Shown: positions 1 to 8,007 of the stretch, piece after piece
Layout: each line of letters begins with the position of its first letter
How positions within the stretch are numbered: position 1 is the stretch's first letter
Origin: an uncultured Bacteroidales bacterium
Lineage (GTDB): Bacteria > Bacteroidota > Bacteroidia > Bacteroidales > Paludibacteraceae
Direction: 5' to 3'
Assembly: GCA_903901975.1 (NCBI GenBank)
Contig: CAIUTB010000146.1
Span: 22,754-86,753 of the forward strand
DNA: 64,000 bases
Translations under genes and position numbers: made by a program
Notes under the pieces: generated by a model
Seen by the model: the letters and a program-made list of their open reading frames with translations, nothing else
Told to the model about the DNA's origin: nothing
The model's database searches: none

Positions 1-1083
1 TCCCAGCTTTTGAAAGAAGTTTGTACATTTGCCCACATAAATCTTTTTGTGCGTGGCTTCCGAACCATAGTTTTTACTCCATTCACCAAGGCGTTGTCCA
101 AGGTAATAGCCGTTCCAGAATCCACGATTAAAGACCTTGCTAAGTCGTTCATCCCATTCAGCCACTTTCGTGTCGGAAAACGTCCCGTTTAGCACTGATT
201 CAATGGCTTCGTTATAACAACCAACTACCGCTTTTACGTATTCCGCTCCACGCGCTCGACCTTCAATTTTGAAAACACGCACACCGGCTTTCAGCATTTC
301 GTCAACAAACCCGATTGTTTTCAGGTCTTTAGGCGACATAATGTATTCGTTTTCAATATCCAGTTCAATATCCGAATCCTTGTCCTTGACGGAATATCCA
401 CGGCGACAAATTTGATTGCAGGCACCCCGGTTGGCGGATACATTTTTCTCGTGCAGACTCAGGTAGCATTTACCCGAAACCGCCATACACAAGGCACCGT
501 GGCAGAACATTTCAATACGAATCAACTCACCGCTTTTTCCACGGATATTGTCGGTAATGATAGCCTGATAAATTTCAGCCACCTGCTCCATATTCAACTC
601 ACGAGCCAGTACCACTACATCGGCAAATTGAGCATAAAACTTCAACGATTCCACATTGGAGATATTCAATTGGGTGGAAAGATGCACCTCCACTCCTATC
701 GTGTTGGCATACATCAGCGCAGCCACATCAGCACATATCACTGCCGAAACCTGTGATTCTTTGGCTACATCAATGATTTCGCGCATCAAAGTTAGGTCAC
801 CGTCATACAAAATGGTATTGACGGTCAGGTAGCTTTTTAGCTTATTTTCGGTGCAAATGCGAACAATTTCGCGCAGGTCATCGGTCGTAAAGTTACTGCT
901 CGACTTGCTGCGCATATTCAGTTTTTCAATACCAAAATATACTGAATCAGCACCTGCTTTTATTGCAGCCGAAAGGCTTTCCCACGAACCCGCCGGGGCC
1001 ATGATTTCAATTTCTTCACGAACAACCCCTAACCCCTGAAGGGGAACTAAGTTAGTTTTGTTATGTATATTTTCTTTGTTCAT
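1..1083 (-). CDS. U32 family peptidase (3' end cut by window edge)
   Basis: Collagenase-like U32 peptidase; relatives act in 23S rRNA or tRNA hydroxylation (RlhA, TrhP) or protein breakdown. The frame is open for 361 codons down to position 1 without a stop, so the C-terminus lies outside. Seen: the N-terminal IMAPAGSWESL segment, the GADSVYFG segment, and the family signature around EMFCHGALCMAVSGKC followed by NRGACNQICRRGY with its conserved cysteines. The ATG at 1083 gives about 27 extra residues, part of which (LVPLQGLGV) is translated from a C/G-rich interspersed repeat at 1026-1045; the ATG at 1002 starts directly at the conserved MAPAG, so either start is possible. Family call is firm, exact substrate unknown. 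Confidence 0.9.
   Translation of the reverse strand, partial: MNKENIHNKTNLVPLQGLGVVREEIEIMAPAGSWESLSAAIKAGADSVYFGIEKLNMRSKSSSNFTTDDLREIVRICTENKLKSYLTVNTILYDGDLTLMREIIDVAKESQVSAVICADVAALMYANTIGVEVHLSTQLNISNVESLKFYAQFADVVVLARELNMEQVAEIYQAIITDNIRGKSGELIRIEMFCHGALCMAVSGKCYLSLHEKNVSANRGACNQICRRGYSVKDKDSDIELDIENEYIMSPKDLKTIGFVDEMLKAGVRVFKIEGRARGAEYVKAVVGCYNEAIESVLNGTFSDTKVAEWDERLSKVFNRGFWNGYYLGQRLGEWSKNYGSEATHKKIYVGKCTNFFQKLG
1026..1045. repeat. C/G interspersed palindrome copy, inside U32 gene start
   Basis: CCCCTAACCCCTGAAGGGGA. A member of the dispersed family found about 20 times in this window. This copy lies in frame within the 5' end of the U32 peptidase gene. Confidence 0.85.
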
Positions 1084-1088
1084 TTTCT

Positions 1089-1958
1089 TTATTTTTCCCC
1101 TTTAGGGGTTAGGGGTTCTATTTCAAAACTAACTCCAACTCTGATTTGATGATACGGAAAATCTGTTATCCCGTACTGATATTGAGCAAAATAATCAATA
1201 TTTTTATTCATTAAAGTGAATCTGGCAGCATAAACCATCGGTGTATCACCATAATCGCTTGAATAATACCGATTGGAATGCATCCAACCTGCATAACCCG
1301 AAAGTGTATTCTCCAATTTCCAGCTGCTGTTTCCAATTATCAGTTTTCCGCCATACATAGTGGCATCATCCTGCGTGCTATTGGTAGTTTCCCAACACAT
1401 AAATCCTACATTTCCAACCAATCGTATTTCGTTAATAAAATTACTCTTTGTATAAAACGATTTACCAATCTCCGCATCGAAATAATAACCCGGTGTATCA
1501 AAATAACGTCTTGTGGTCACTGTTTTAGCCGAAGCAGATTTCAACGTACTGTTGAGTATAATTGTGGGAAGCGAATTTTGCTCTTTCAATAGTCTAATTC
1601 GGGTTTGGACATAAACATCACCACCTTCAAAACCAGAAGATTTAGAAGCACCACGCATCTGCATTACATTGCCGGAAGTATTAAAATTTTCCAGTACTGT
1701 AGACCATATTTTTAATGAAACCCGCTCGGGCAGGAGTGGAATCTCTACTTTTACATAAGCGTTTGAGGTTTGGTCGCCATATCCAAAGTAATAATCACCC
1801 ATCAAACTTATAGTAGTTTTAGCAGGAATGCGTGCATCTGTAAATTCAGGAACAGGATTGGCATTTGGACCAAACCAGGCCGTGGAGTATTTAATGCTTT
1901 GAGCATAAATACTTTGCAAACCAATACAAATGCAAATAATAAGAATTCCTTTTCTCAT
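1089..1958 (-). CDS. Predicted outer-membrane beta-barrel protein
   Basis: 289-residue protein of unknown function. It has a signal peptide (MRKGILIICICIGLQSIYA, cleavage before QS) followed by many short amphipathic strands rich in Tyr, Phe and Gly, as in outer-membrane barrels. The ATG at 1958 was chosen because the signal peptide begins there; the frame is open for seven codons further only through a TTG. A -7 element TATCTTTG (1990-1983, minus strand) leaves a short leader. The last residues (PLTPKGEK) are translated from an interspersed repeat at 1097-1115, so the C-terminus seems to have been rewritten by repeat insertion. Divergent from dusB. No family recognised. Confidence 0.7.
   Translation of the reverse strand: MRKGILIICICIGLQSIYAQSIKYSTAWFGPNANPVPEFTDARIPAKTTISLMGDYYFGYGDQTSNAYVKVEIPLLPERVSLKIWSTVLENFNTSGNVMQMRGASKSSGFEGGDVYVQTRIRLLKEQNSLPTIILNSTLKSASAKTVTTRRYFDTPGYYFDAEIGKSFYTKSNFINEIRLVGNVGFMCWETTNSTQDDATMYGGKLIIGNSSWKLENTLSGYAGWMHSNRYYSSDYGDTPMVYAARFTLMNKNIDYFAQYQYGITDFPYHQIRVGVSFEIEPLTPKGEK
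1097..1115. repeat. C/G interspersed palindrome copy, in gene 3' end
   Basis: CCCCTTTAGGGGTTAGGGG. It forms the last codons of the barrel protein and lies 52 bp from another copy (1026-1045) in the opposite orientation. Confidence 0.85.
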
Positions 1959-1982
1959 TCCGGATTTACTAAAATTCAACTA

Positions 1983-2037
1983 CAAAGATAGATAATACAA
2001 TTCAAAATATAGAACTCTGAAAAATTTCCTACCTTTG
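1983..2037. promoter_or_regulatory. Divergent -7 elements for barrel gene and dusB
   Basis: Two Bacteroidota-type -7 boxes stand back to back: TATCTTTG on the minus strand (1990-1983) and TACCTTTG on the plus strand (2030-2037). Each lies about 25 bp upstream of an ATG (1958 and 2059). Confidence 0.65.
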
Positions 2038-2058
2038 CACTCCGATTTTACCAGCTTA

Positions 2059-3129
2059 ATGAAGATAGCACACATAGATTTCTCCGATAAACCGTTGTTT
2101 TTAGCACCTATGGAGGATGTTACCGATCCTGCATTCCGCTTGCTTTGTAAGCGTTTTGGGGTTGATATGGTGTATACTGAATTTGTTTCGTCAGAAGCAT
2201 TAATACGAAGCGTTAACCGTACTCAACAAAAACTGACTATATACGAGGAAGAACGTCCTGTAGTGATTCAGATTTATGGTCATGACCCGCAGTCAATGGC
2301 TGAAGCAGCACGCATTGCAGCTGAAGCAAATCCGGATATTATCGATATTAATTTTGGTTGTCCGGTTAAGAAAGTGGCTGGTAAAGGGGCCGGAGCTGGG
2401 CTGTTACGTGATATCCCACGCATGCTCGAAATTACTTCGGAAGTGGTGAAGGCTGTCAATATTCCGGTTACTGCTAAAACCCGACTTGGTTGGGATGATG
2501 ACAGTAAAATTATTGTTGTTTTAGCCGAACAGTTGCAGGATTGTGGCATTGCAGCTTTGGCCATTCATGGTCGTACCCGCGCTCAAATGTACAAAGGCGA
2601 TGCCGATTGGACTTTGATTGGCGAAGTAAAGAATAACCAGCGTATGCATATCCCCATCATTGGAAATGGCGATGTGACTACTCCTGAACGCGCTTTGGAA
2701 TGTTTCGACCGTTATGGCGTTGATGCTGTTATGGTTGGTCGGGCAGCTATTGGTCGCCCCTGGATTTTCGGTGAGATGAAACAGTTTTTTGCTACCGGCA
2801 ATTCAGCTCCAATTCTATCTTTCGAAGAACAAAAAGCTATTTTGAAACAACATATTATCGCTTCAGTTAAGTGGCTTGATATTGATGAATCAAATCCATC
2901 AAATACCGACCCTTTCACTTTGAGCGAAGGGGTCGAAAGTAATTTATATCATAAGCGTCTCAAAGGTATTATCCACAGCCGCCGTCACCTCGCTGCTACT
3001 CCCGTTTTCAAATCTATTCCAAATTTTAAAGATACCCGTATTGCCATGCTTCGGGCTGAAAATCTCTGCGATTTGTTTCAAATTATCGATTCTGTGAACA
3101 AACCTGCAGGTACACCATGCAATATTTGA
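2059..3129 (+). CDS. dusB: tRNA-dihydrouridine synthase B
   Basis: FMN-dependent reduction of uridine to dihydrouridine in tRNA D-loops. 356 residues, usual length for the family. Seen in order: LAPMEDVTDPAFR (FMN-binding start of the TIM barrel), INFGCPVKK with the catalytic cysteine near residue 101, HGRTRAQMYKGDADW, IPIIGNGDV and MVGRAAIGRPW (phosphate-binding loops), then the helical C-terminal tRNA-binding domain. The ATG at 2059 follows a -7 element (TACCTTTG, 2030-2037) by 22 bp; the in-frame TTG at 2035 is inside that promoter and is rejected. Confidence 0.95.
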   Translation: MKIAHIDFSDKPLFLAPMEDVTDPAFRLLCKRFGVDMVYTEFVSSEALIRSVNRTQQKLTIYEEERPVVIQIYGHDPQSMAEAARIAAEANPDIIDINFGCPVKKVAGKGAGAGLLRDIPRMLEITSEVVKAVNIPVTAKTRLGWDDDSKIIVVLAEQLQDCGIAALAIHGRTRAQMYKGDADWTLIGEVKNNQRMHIPIIGNGDVTTPERALECFDRYGVDAVMVGRAAIGRPWIFGEMKQFFATGNSAPILSFEEQKAILKQHIIASVKWLDIDESNPSNTDPFTLSEGVESNLYHKRLKGIIHSRRHLAATPVFKSIPNFKDTRIAMLRAENLCDLFQIIDSVNKPAGTPCNI

Positions 3130-3192
3130 GCAAAATTCAGTTATTTTCAATAATTAATCTGAATTTTTGGTATTTAGAAGTAATAAATATTC

Positions 3193-3200
3193 TATTTTTG
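3193..3200 (+). promoter_or_regulatory. -7 element of M13 peptidase gene
   Basis: TATTTTTG, 46 bp upstream of the ATG at 3247, in AT-rich DNA after dusB. Confidence 0.5.
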
Positions 3201-3246
3201 AGTCTTTATTTAATTGAAGTTTATACCAACCCAAAATTATTCATGT

Positions 3247-5274
3247 ATGAAACAAGTATTAATCCCAATTATTGCATTAGCGCTTATGACAACAGCTTGC
3301 AATTCGAACAAAAAAGCACTTAGTGCCGGTATTCAAAAAGAAAATCTGGATACCACAGCCTCACCCCATACCGATTTTTATCAGTATGCCTGCGGTGGAT
3401 GGATGAAAAACAATCCCCTTACCGGTGAATATTCCCGTTTTGGCAGCTTTGATAAATTGGCTGAAAACAACCGTAAACAACTGCGTGGACTGATTGAAGA
3501 AATTGCTTCTAAAACTGCATCCAATGCTACGGTTGAACAAAAAATCGGTGATGTGTACAATCTGGCCATGGATAGCACCAAGCTTAATGCCGATGGTTAC
3601 AAACCCATTGAAGCCGAATTGAAAAAAATAGGAGAATTGAAGACAAGCTCTGACATTTTGAAACTTATGCCGGAATTGGTTTTGTCCGGACTTGATCCTT
3701 ATTTCAGCATTTATGTAGGTGCTGACCCTATGAACAGTTCCATGGAAATGGTACAAACTTACCAGAGCGGTATCAGCCTCGGTCAACGAGATTATTATCT
3801 TGAAAATGATGCTCACACAAAGGCCATCCGTGATAAATACAAAGATCATATTGTAAAGATGTTCGGATTGGTTGGTTTCACCCCGGCTCAGTCTAAAGCT
3901 AATATGGAAGCTGTGATGACTATTGAAACGCGTTTGGCTACCGTGGCTTTCGATAAGGTAAAACTACGCGACCCGCATACTAATTACAACAAAATGACTG
4001 TTGCGGATTTACAAAAATTAGTTCCTGAGTTGAACTGGATTGAATATCTTAGTTCTTTAGGGCTGAAAGATATCAAAGATATCAACGCTTCCCAAAAAGA
4101 ATCACTGGTGGAAGTTGGAAAAATTCTTAAATCAGAACCTGTTACTGCGCAAATTGCTTATTTGCAATGGAAACTGATTGATGAATCTGCATCGTATCTA
4201 AGTGATAAAATCTACGCTGAAAACTTTGATTTTTATGGAAAAATACTTTCCGGAAAGAAAGAACAATCACCTCGCTGGAAACGTGCTGTTGGAACTGTAG
4301 ATGCTGTGTTGGGTGAAGCAGTTGGGCAAATGTATGTAAAGAAATATTTCCCGGCAGAAGCAAAAGAACGTATGTTGAAACTGGTTCATAATCTACAGAT
4401 TTCATTAGGTGATCGTATCAATGCATTGACCTGGATGGGTGATTCTACTAAAGTAAAAGCCAATGAAAAACTGAAAGCATTTATTGTAAAAATTGGCTAT
4501 CCTGACAAATGGAGAGATTATTCTAAACTGGATATTAGCAAAGATTCGTATTATGCCAATGTAAAACGGGCTAGTCGCTTCGAAACAGAATATCGTTATG
4601 CTAAAGCCGGCAAAAAAGTCGATAAATCGGAATGGCAAATGACACCTCAAACGGTAAATGCTTATTACGAACCGTCAACCAATGAAATATGTTTCCCTGC
4701 AGGTATTCTTCAATATCCATTTTTTGATATGACTGCCGACGATGCCTTCAATTATGGTGCTATTGGAGTCGTAATAGGACACGAAATGACCCACGGATTT
4801 GACGATCAGGGCTGTCAGTTCGATAAAGAAGGAAACCTGAAAAACTGGTGGACTTCCACGGATAAAAAGAACTTTGATAATCGCGCCAGTGGTTTAGCTG
4901 ATTTTTTCAGTGCCATTGAAGTGGCTCCCGGAGTTCACGGAAACGGTAAGTTTACCCTGGGCGAAAACATTGCCGATCACGGCGGTTTACAGATATCATA
5001 TCAGGCATTCAAGAAAACTACTGAAGCCGCTCCTTTGGCTGTGAAAGATGGCTTTACACCCGAACAACGTTTCTTCTTTGCCTATGCTAATGTTTGGGCT
5101 GGTAATGTCCGTTCTGAGGAAATCCTTAAACGCACTAAATCCGACCCTCATGCGCTTGGAAAATGGCGTGTAAACGGTGCTTTGCCTCATATACAGGCAT
5201 GGTATGATGCCTTTGGAATCAAAGCAGGAGATAAAATGTTTGTTTCGGTTGATAAACGCGTTTCTATCTGGTAA
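3247..5274 (+). CDS. M13 family zinc endopeptidase lipoprotein (PepO/neprilysin-like)
   Basis: Secreted or periplasmic oligopeptide endopeptidase. 675 residues, typical for bacterial M13. The N-terminus is a lipoprotein signal with lipobox cysteine at residue 18 (ALMTTAC). Seen: zinc motif HEMTH near residue 512 in VIGHEMTHGFDDQG, third ligand in GENIADHGG, the NAYYEPSTNEICFPAGILQ segment that lines the active site, and the conserved C-terminal VSIW. The ATG at 3247 is preferred over the in-frame TTG at 3214 because the signal peptide starts there. Followed by two hairpins, so probably monocistronic. Confidence 0.93.
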   Translation: MKQVLIPIIALALMTTACNSNKKALSAGIQKENLDTTASPHTDFYQYACGGWMKNNPLTGEYSRFGSFDKLAENNRKQLRGLIEEIASKTASNATVEQKIGDVYNLAMDSTKLNADGYKPIEAELKKIGELKTSSDILKLMPELVLSGLDPYFSIYVGADPMNSSMEMVQTYQSGISLGQRDYYLENDAHTKAIRDKYKDHIVKMFGLVGFTPAQSKANMEAVMTIETRLATVAFDKVKLRDPHTNYNKMTVADLQKLVPELNWIEYLSSLGLKDIKDINASQKESLVEVGKILKSEPVTAQIAYLQWKLIDESASYLSDKIYAENFDFYGKILSGKKEQSPRWKRAVGTVDAVLGEAVGQMYVKKYFPAEAKERMLKLVHNLQISLGDRINALTWMGDSTKVKANEKLKAFIVKIGYPDKWRDYSKLDISKDSYYANVKRASRFETEYRYAKAGKKVDKSEWQMTPQTVNAYYEPSTNEICFPAGILQYPFFDMTADDAFNYGAIGVVIGHEMTHGFDDQGCQFDKEGNLKNWWTSTDKKNFDNRASGLADFFSAIEVAPGVHGNGKFTLGENIADHGGLQISYQAFKKTTEAAPLAVKDGFTPEQRFFFAYANVWAGNVRSEEILKRTKSDPHALGKWRVNGALPHIQAWYDAFGIKAGDKMFVSVDKRVSIW

Positions 5275-5495
5275 TCTAAACATGGGTCAAGCGACTTCCT
5301 GGTCGCTTGATTAAACAAATAAGGCAGAACCTCATCGTCTGCCTTATTTTTTTTCCGGTTATATTGCTTTTTGCTTTCCATAACCTTTCGATAGTTAATC
5401 GATTTCCCATGTGTCTGAATTTCTTCTTCGCGGCTTTGCTTTCGCGCCGATTTAATCTGCTCCAGTACAGAATTCATTTTCTTCTTCGTATTCAT
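5187..5495 (-). CDS. Small basic conserved-looking protein, 3' end possibly extended
   Basis: 102 residues. The first 66 or so are Lys/Arg/Glu-rich, begin MNTKKKMNSVLEQIKSARK and end with KNKADDEVLPYLF. That looks like a complete small protein; I recall similar short proteins in Bacteroidales but cannot name a family. The remaining ~35 residues are translated from the two terminator hairpins and from DNA antisense to the M13 peptidase's 3' end. A likely explanation is loss of the original stop after DEVLPYLF. Lies 47 bp downstream of tsaE, same strand. Function unknown. Confidence 0.55.
   Translation of the reverse strand: MNTKKKMNSVLEQIKSARKQSREEEIQTHGKSINYRKVMESKKQYNRKKNKADDEVLPYLFNQATRKSLDPCLDYQIETRLSTETNILSPALIPKASYHACI
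5284..5354 (+). terminator. Two consecutive hairpins after the M13 peptidase gene
   Basis: Hairpin 1 has stem TCAAGCGAC/GTCGCTTGA (5287-5310). Hairpin 2 has an 11-bp stem AATAAGGCAGA/TCTGCCTTATT (5318-5348) followed by a run of T to 5354, a good Rho-independent terminator for the plus strand. Both lie inside the minus-strand frame described at 5187-5495. Confidence 0.8.
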
Positions 5496-5515
5496 TTCTT
5501 TTTTTCTTTATTTGC

Positions 5516-5562
5516 AATTTATCTCATTGGCATATTGGCACATTATCTCATTAGCACATTTC
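5516..5562. repeat. Short-period (8 bp) intergenic tract
   Basis: Successive 8-mers of the CATATTGG / CACATTAT / CTCATTAG / CACATTTC type. The tsaE stop codon and the space before the small basic gene are made from this tract. Confidence 0.6.
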
Positions 5563-5956
5563 TTTTCCCATTTTCTCCTTCCTCAATATCCACATTTACC
5601 AACGAGTCGGGTAGGATAGGGGCTATGTTTTCCGACCATTCGATAAAGCATAGATTCCCTGAATAAAGATATTCTTCCGCTCCCAAATCAAGAGCTTCCT
5701 GAATCTTATTAATCCTGTAACAATCGAAATGATAAATTATCCGACCATCGGCAGCTTCATATTCATTAACAATAGAAAAGGTAGGAGAGTTTACCGTTTC
5801 TTTCACACCCATCGTTTCGCAAATTGATTTTATGAAGGTAGTTTTTCCCGCACCCATTTTCCCGTTAAAGGCAAAAATGGTTCTGTTACCAATTTGATCA
5901 ATAAATTTTTGTGCAGTTTGATGTATAGTTTTTAGTGATTCAATTTCTAATATCAT
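5543..5956 (-). CDS. tsaE: tRNA threonylcarbamoyladenosine biosynthesis ATPase TsaE
   Basis: P-loop ATPase needed with TsaB, TsaC and TsaD for t6A37 formation in ANN-decoding tRNAs. 137 residues, close to the family norm. Seen: Walker A GKMGAGKTTF near residues 32-41, switch region VNSPTFSIVNEY, HFDCYRI, and IEWSENIAPILPD near the C-terminus. A -7 element TATCTTTG on the minus strand (6029-6022) lies about 65 bp upstream. The last codons and the stop fall within an 8-bp-period repeat tract. Confidence 0.93.
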   Translation of the reverse strand: MILEIESLKTIHQTAQKFIDQIGNRTIFAFNGKMGAGKTTFIKSICETMGVKETVNSPTFSIVNEYEAADGRIIYHFDCYRINKIQEALDLGAEEYLYSGNLCFIEWSENIAPILPDSLVNVDIEEGENGKRNVLMR

Positions 5957-6021
5957 AAGTTATTTCTATTGGTGCTTTTTGAGTTTTAATTTTGAGCCGT
6001 TTGGGACACTGTATTTGTGTG

Positions 6022-6029
6022 CAAAGATA
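6022..6029 (-). promoter_or_regulatory. -7 element of tsaE
   Basis: TATCTTTG on the minus strand, followed by a ~60-nt leader to the tsaE ATG at 5956. Confidence 0.55.
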
Positions 6030-6053
6030 CGGTAAAAAATAAATACACAATTC

Positions 6054-7871
6054 TCAGACCTTCAAATCCCCTTTAAAATAGTTGTAAATAGTTGATGCTC
6101 TGCTACTTCCAACAACTTCCGTAAGGTCGCTCAATTCAGCACTTTTAATTCGTTTTACGCTCTTGAAATGTTTAATAAGGTCGTTTTTTGTCTTTTCTCC
6201 AATTCCCGGTATCGTATCGAGTACCGAAGCCACTTGAGTCTTGCTTCGCTTGTCCCGATGGAAGGTGATGGCAAAACGGTGAACTTCGTCCTGCATCGAA
6301 GCAAGTAACTTAAATAATGGGTCGTTAATTTTTAACCCTATTTCTTTAGGAGGAAATCCGAACAATAATTCGCGTGTATGATGTTTACTGTCTTTTGCCA
6401 GTCCGGCAATTGGAATGTTAATCTGAAGTTCTTCTTCAATCACTTGCCTGATTACTTCCATTTGTCCAACTCCTCCATCGGCTATTATCAAATCGGGTAG
6501 AGGCGATTCATCGTTTAACATACGACTATAACGTCGCCTTACTACTTCTTTCATGGAGGCGTAATCGTCAGGACCAACAACAGTTTTGATATTATACTTC
6601 CGATAGTCTTTTTTTGAGGGCTTTCCTTTTTTGAAAACCACACAAGCTGCCACTGCATCAGCACCTGAAATGTTGGAGTTGTCAAAACATTCAATTGTTA
6701 GCGGTGGTTTGTCAAGGTGCAACAATTCCTGAATACTTTTCATCATTTGCATTGCCCGCTGATCAGGATTAAGCTTTTCTTCCTGCTTAAGTTTATCCAG
6801 TTTATATTGCCTAACATTCTGAATAGCAAGCTCTAAGAGTTTTTTTCGGTCACCGCGTTGAGGAATAATGACCGTTGCATCTTTCAATTGGTAATTTATT
6901 TCAAAAGGCACAACAATTTCCTTTGAATTGCTTTGAAGCCGTTCCCGGAGTTCAACTATAGCCATCGAGAGCAGGTCGGCTTTATCTTCATCAAGCCGTT
7001 TTTTATATTCAATGGTGTAACCCTGAATAATGCAGCCTTTCGAAATGCGCAGGATATTTACAAAGGCTGCGTTCTCATTTTCGTCGTACGCAAACACGTC
7101 CGTATTTTCAACAACTGTATTGGCAACAATTGATTTTGATTTATAGCTCTCTATCAAATCATATTTTAATTTCAACAGATGGGCTTCTTCAAATTTATAT
7201 TCTTTTGCCAGTGCCTGCATTTGGTCGAGCAAGCGTTTGCTGATTTCATTTGCATCACCCCGAATAATCTGACGAACCTGTTCAATGGTTTGCTTATATT
7301 CCGTTTCGGTTTCTTTTCCCTCACAGGCACCTTTGCATTTATGAATATGGTATTGCAGACAAACTTTAAACTTTCCGGCATCGATATTTTCTTTTGTCAA
7401 AGGCAAGCGGCATGTACGGAGTGGAAATAATTCATGCACTATCTCTAAAATTGAATTGATGGTATAGTTAGAGCTATACGGACCAAAATACTGCGATCCG
7501 TTCTTGAAGATATTGCGTGTTTTGAAAATGCGCGGAAAGGTTTCGTTGGTTATGCAAATACTCGGATAGGTTTTGCCATCCTTCATTAATACATTGTACC
7601 GTGGCTGATATTGTTTAATCAGATTATTTTCGAGTAGGAGGGCATCTTCTTCAGTTTCTACAACTATATATTTTAAAGAAGCAATATTTTTTACCAACAC
7701 ATTGGTTTTACCCGAATCGTGTATCTTGTTGAAATAGGAGCTAACCCGTTTTTTGAGGTTTTTAGCTTTGCCAACATAAATTATTTCATCGTTTACATTA
7801 TAATACTGGTAAACCCCCGGTTTGTCCGGCAGTGCGTTTACCTGTTCTTTTAATGAATTTGAAGTTTTCAT
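6054..7871 (-). CDS. uvrC: Excinuclease ABC subunit C
   Basis: Dual-incision nuclease of nucleotide excision repair, acting with UvrA and UvrB. 605 residues, normal length. Seen: N-terminal GIY-YIG nuclease (PGVYQYYNVNDEIIYVGKAK), four-cysteine region CRLPLTKENI...CLQYHIHKCKGACEG, UvrB-interacting UVR segment near 205-235, RNase H-like C-terminal nuclease with IECFDNSNISG and LIIADGGVGQ, and tandem helix-hairpin-helix (IPGIGEKTKNDLIKHF). Lies downstream of mnmG on the same strand; the 136-bp gap contains two parS sites and two interspersed repeats. Confidence 0.97.
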   Translation of the reverse strand: MKTSNSLKEQVNALPDKPGVYQYYNVNDEIIYVGKAKNLKKRVSSYFNKIHDSGKTNVLVKNIASLKYIVVETEEDALLLENNLIKQYQPRYNVLMKDGKTYPSICITNETFPRIFKTRNIFKNGSQYFGPYSSNYTINSILEIVHELFPLRTCRLPLTKENIDAGKFKVCLQYHIHKCKGACEGKETETEYKQTIEQVRQIIRGDANEISKRLLDQMQALAKEYKFEEAHLLKLKYDLIESYKSKSIVANTVVENTDVFAYDENENAAFVNILRISKGCIIQGYTIEYKKRLDEDKADLLSMAIVELRERLQSNSKEIVVPFEINYQLKDATVIIPQRGDRKKLLELAIQNVRQYKLDKLKQEEKLNPDQRAMQMMKSIQELLHLDKPPLTIECFDNSNISGADAVAACVVFKKGKPSKKDYRKYNIKTVVGPDDYASMKEVVRRRYSRMLNDESPLPDLIIADGGVGQMEVIRQVIEEELQINIPIAGLAKDSKHHTRELLFGFPPKEIGLKINDPLFKLLASMQDEVHRFAITFHRDKRSKTQVASVLDTIPGIGEKTKNDLIKHFKSVKRIKSAELSDLTEVVGSSRASTIYNYFKGDLKV

Positions 7872-7876
7872 ATTGG

Positions 7877-7896
7877 CCCCTAACCCCTAAAGGGGA
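7877..7896. repeat. C/G interspersed palindrome copy
   Basis: CCCCTAACCCCTAAAGGGGA, just upstream of the uvrC ATG. It flanks the parS pair together with the oppositely oriented copy at 7984-8002. Confidence 0.85.
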
Positions 7897-7919
7897 ATAT
7901 TTGTTTTGTTAGTTTTTTT

Positions 7920-7935
7920 TGTTCCACGTGGAACA
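7920..7935. promoter_or_regulatory. parS site 1 (ParB-binding)
   Basis: TGTTCCACGTGGAACA, a perfect 16-bp palindrome matching the bacterial parS consensus (TGTTNCACGTGNAACA). It lies between mnmG and uvrC; near gidA/mnmG is a classic origin-proximal position for parS in other phyla. Confidence 0.85.
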
Positions 7936-7959
7936 TATAACCCTTCTTGTTTTTTTTAT

Positions 7960-7975
7960 TGTTTCACGTGGAACA
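7960..7975. promoter_or_regulatory. parS site 2 (ParB-binding)
   Basis: TGTTTCACGTGGAACA, identical to the canonical parS sequence, 40 bp (centre to centre) from parS site 1. The pair makes chance occurrence very unlikely. Confidence 0.88.
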
Positions 7976-7983
7976 TTCCTTTT

Positions 7984-8002
7984 CCCCTTTAGGGCTTAGG
8001 GG
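7984..8002. repeat. C/G interspersed palindrome copy (one mismatch)
   Basis: CCCCTTTAGGGCTTAGGGG, immediately after the mnmG stop and inverted relative to the copy at 7877-7896. Confidence 0.8.
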
Positions 8003-8007
8003 CATTC

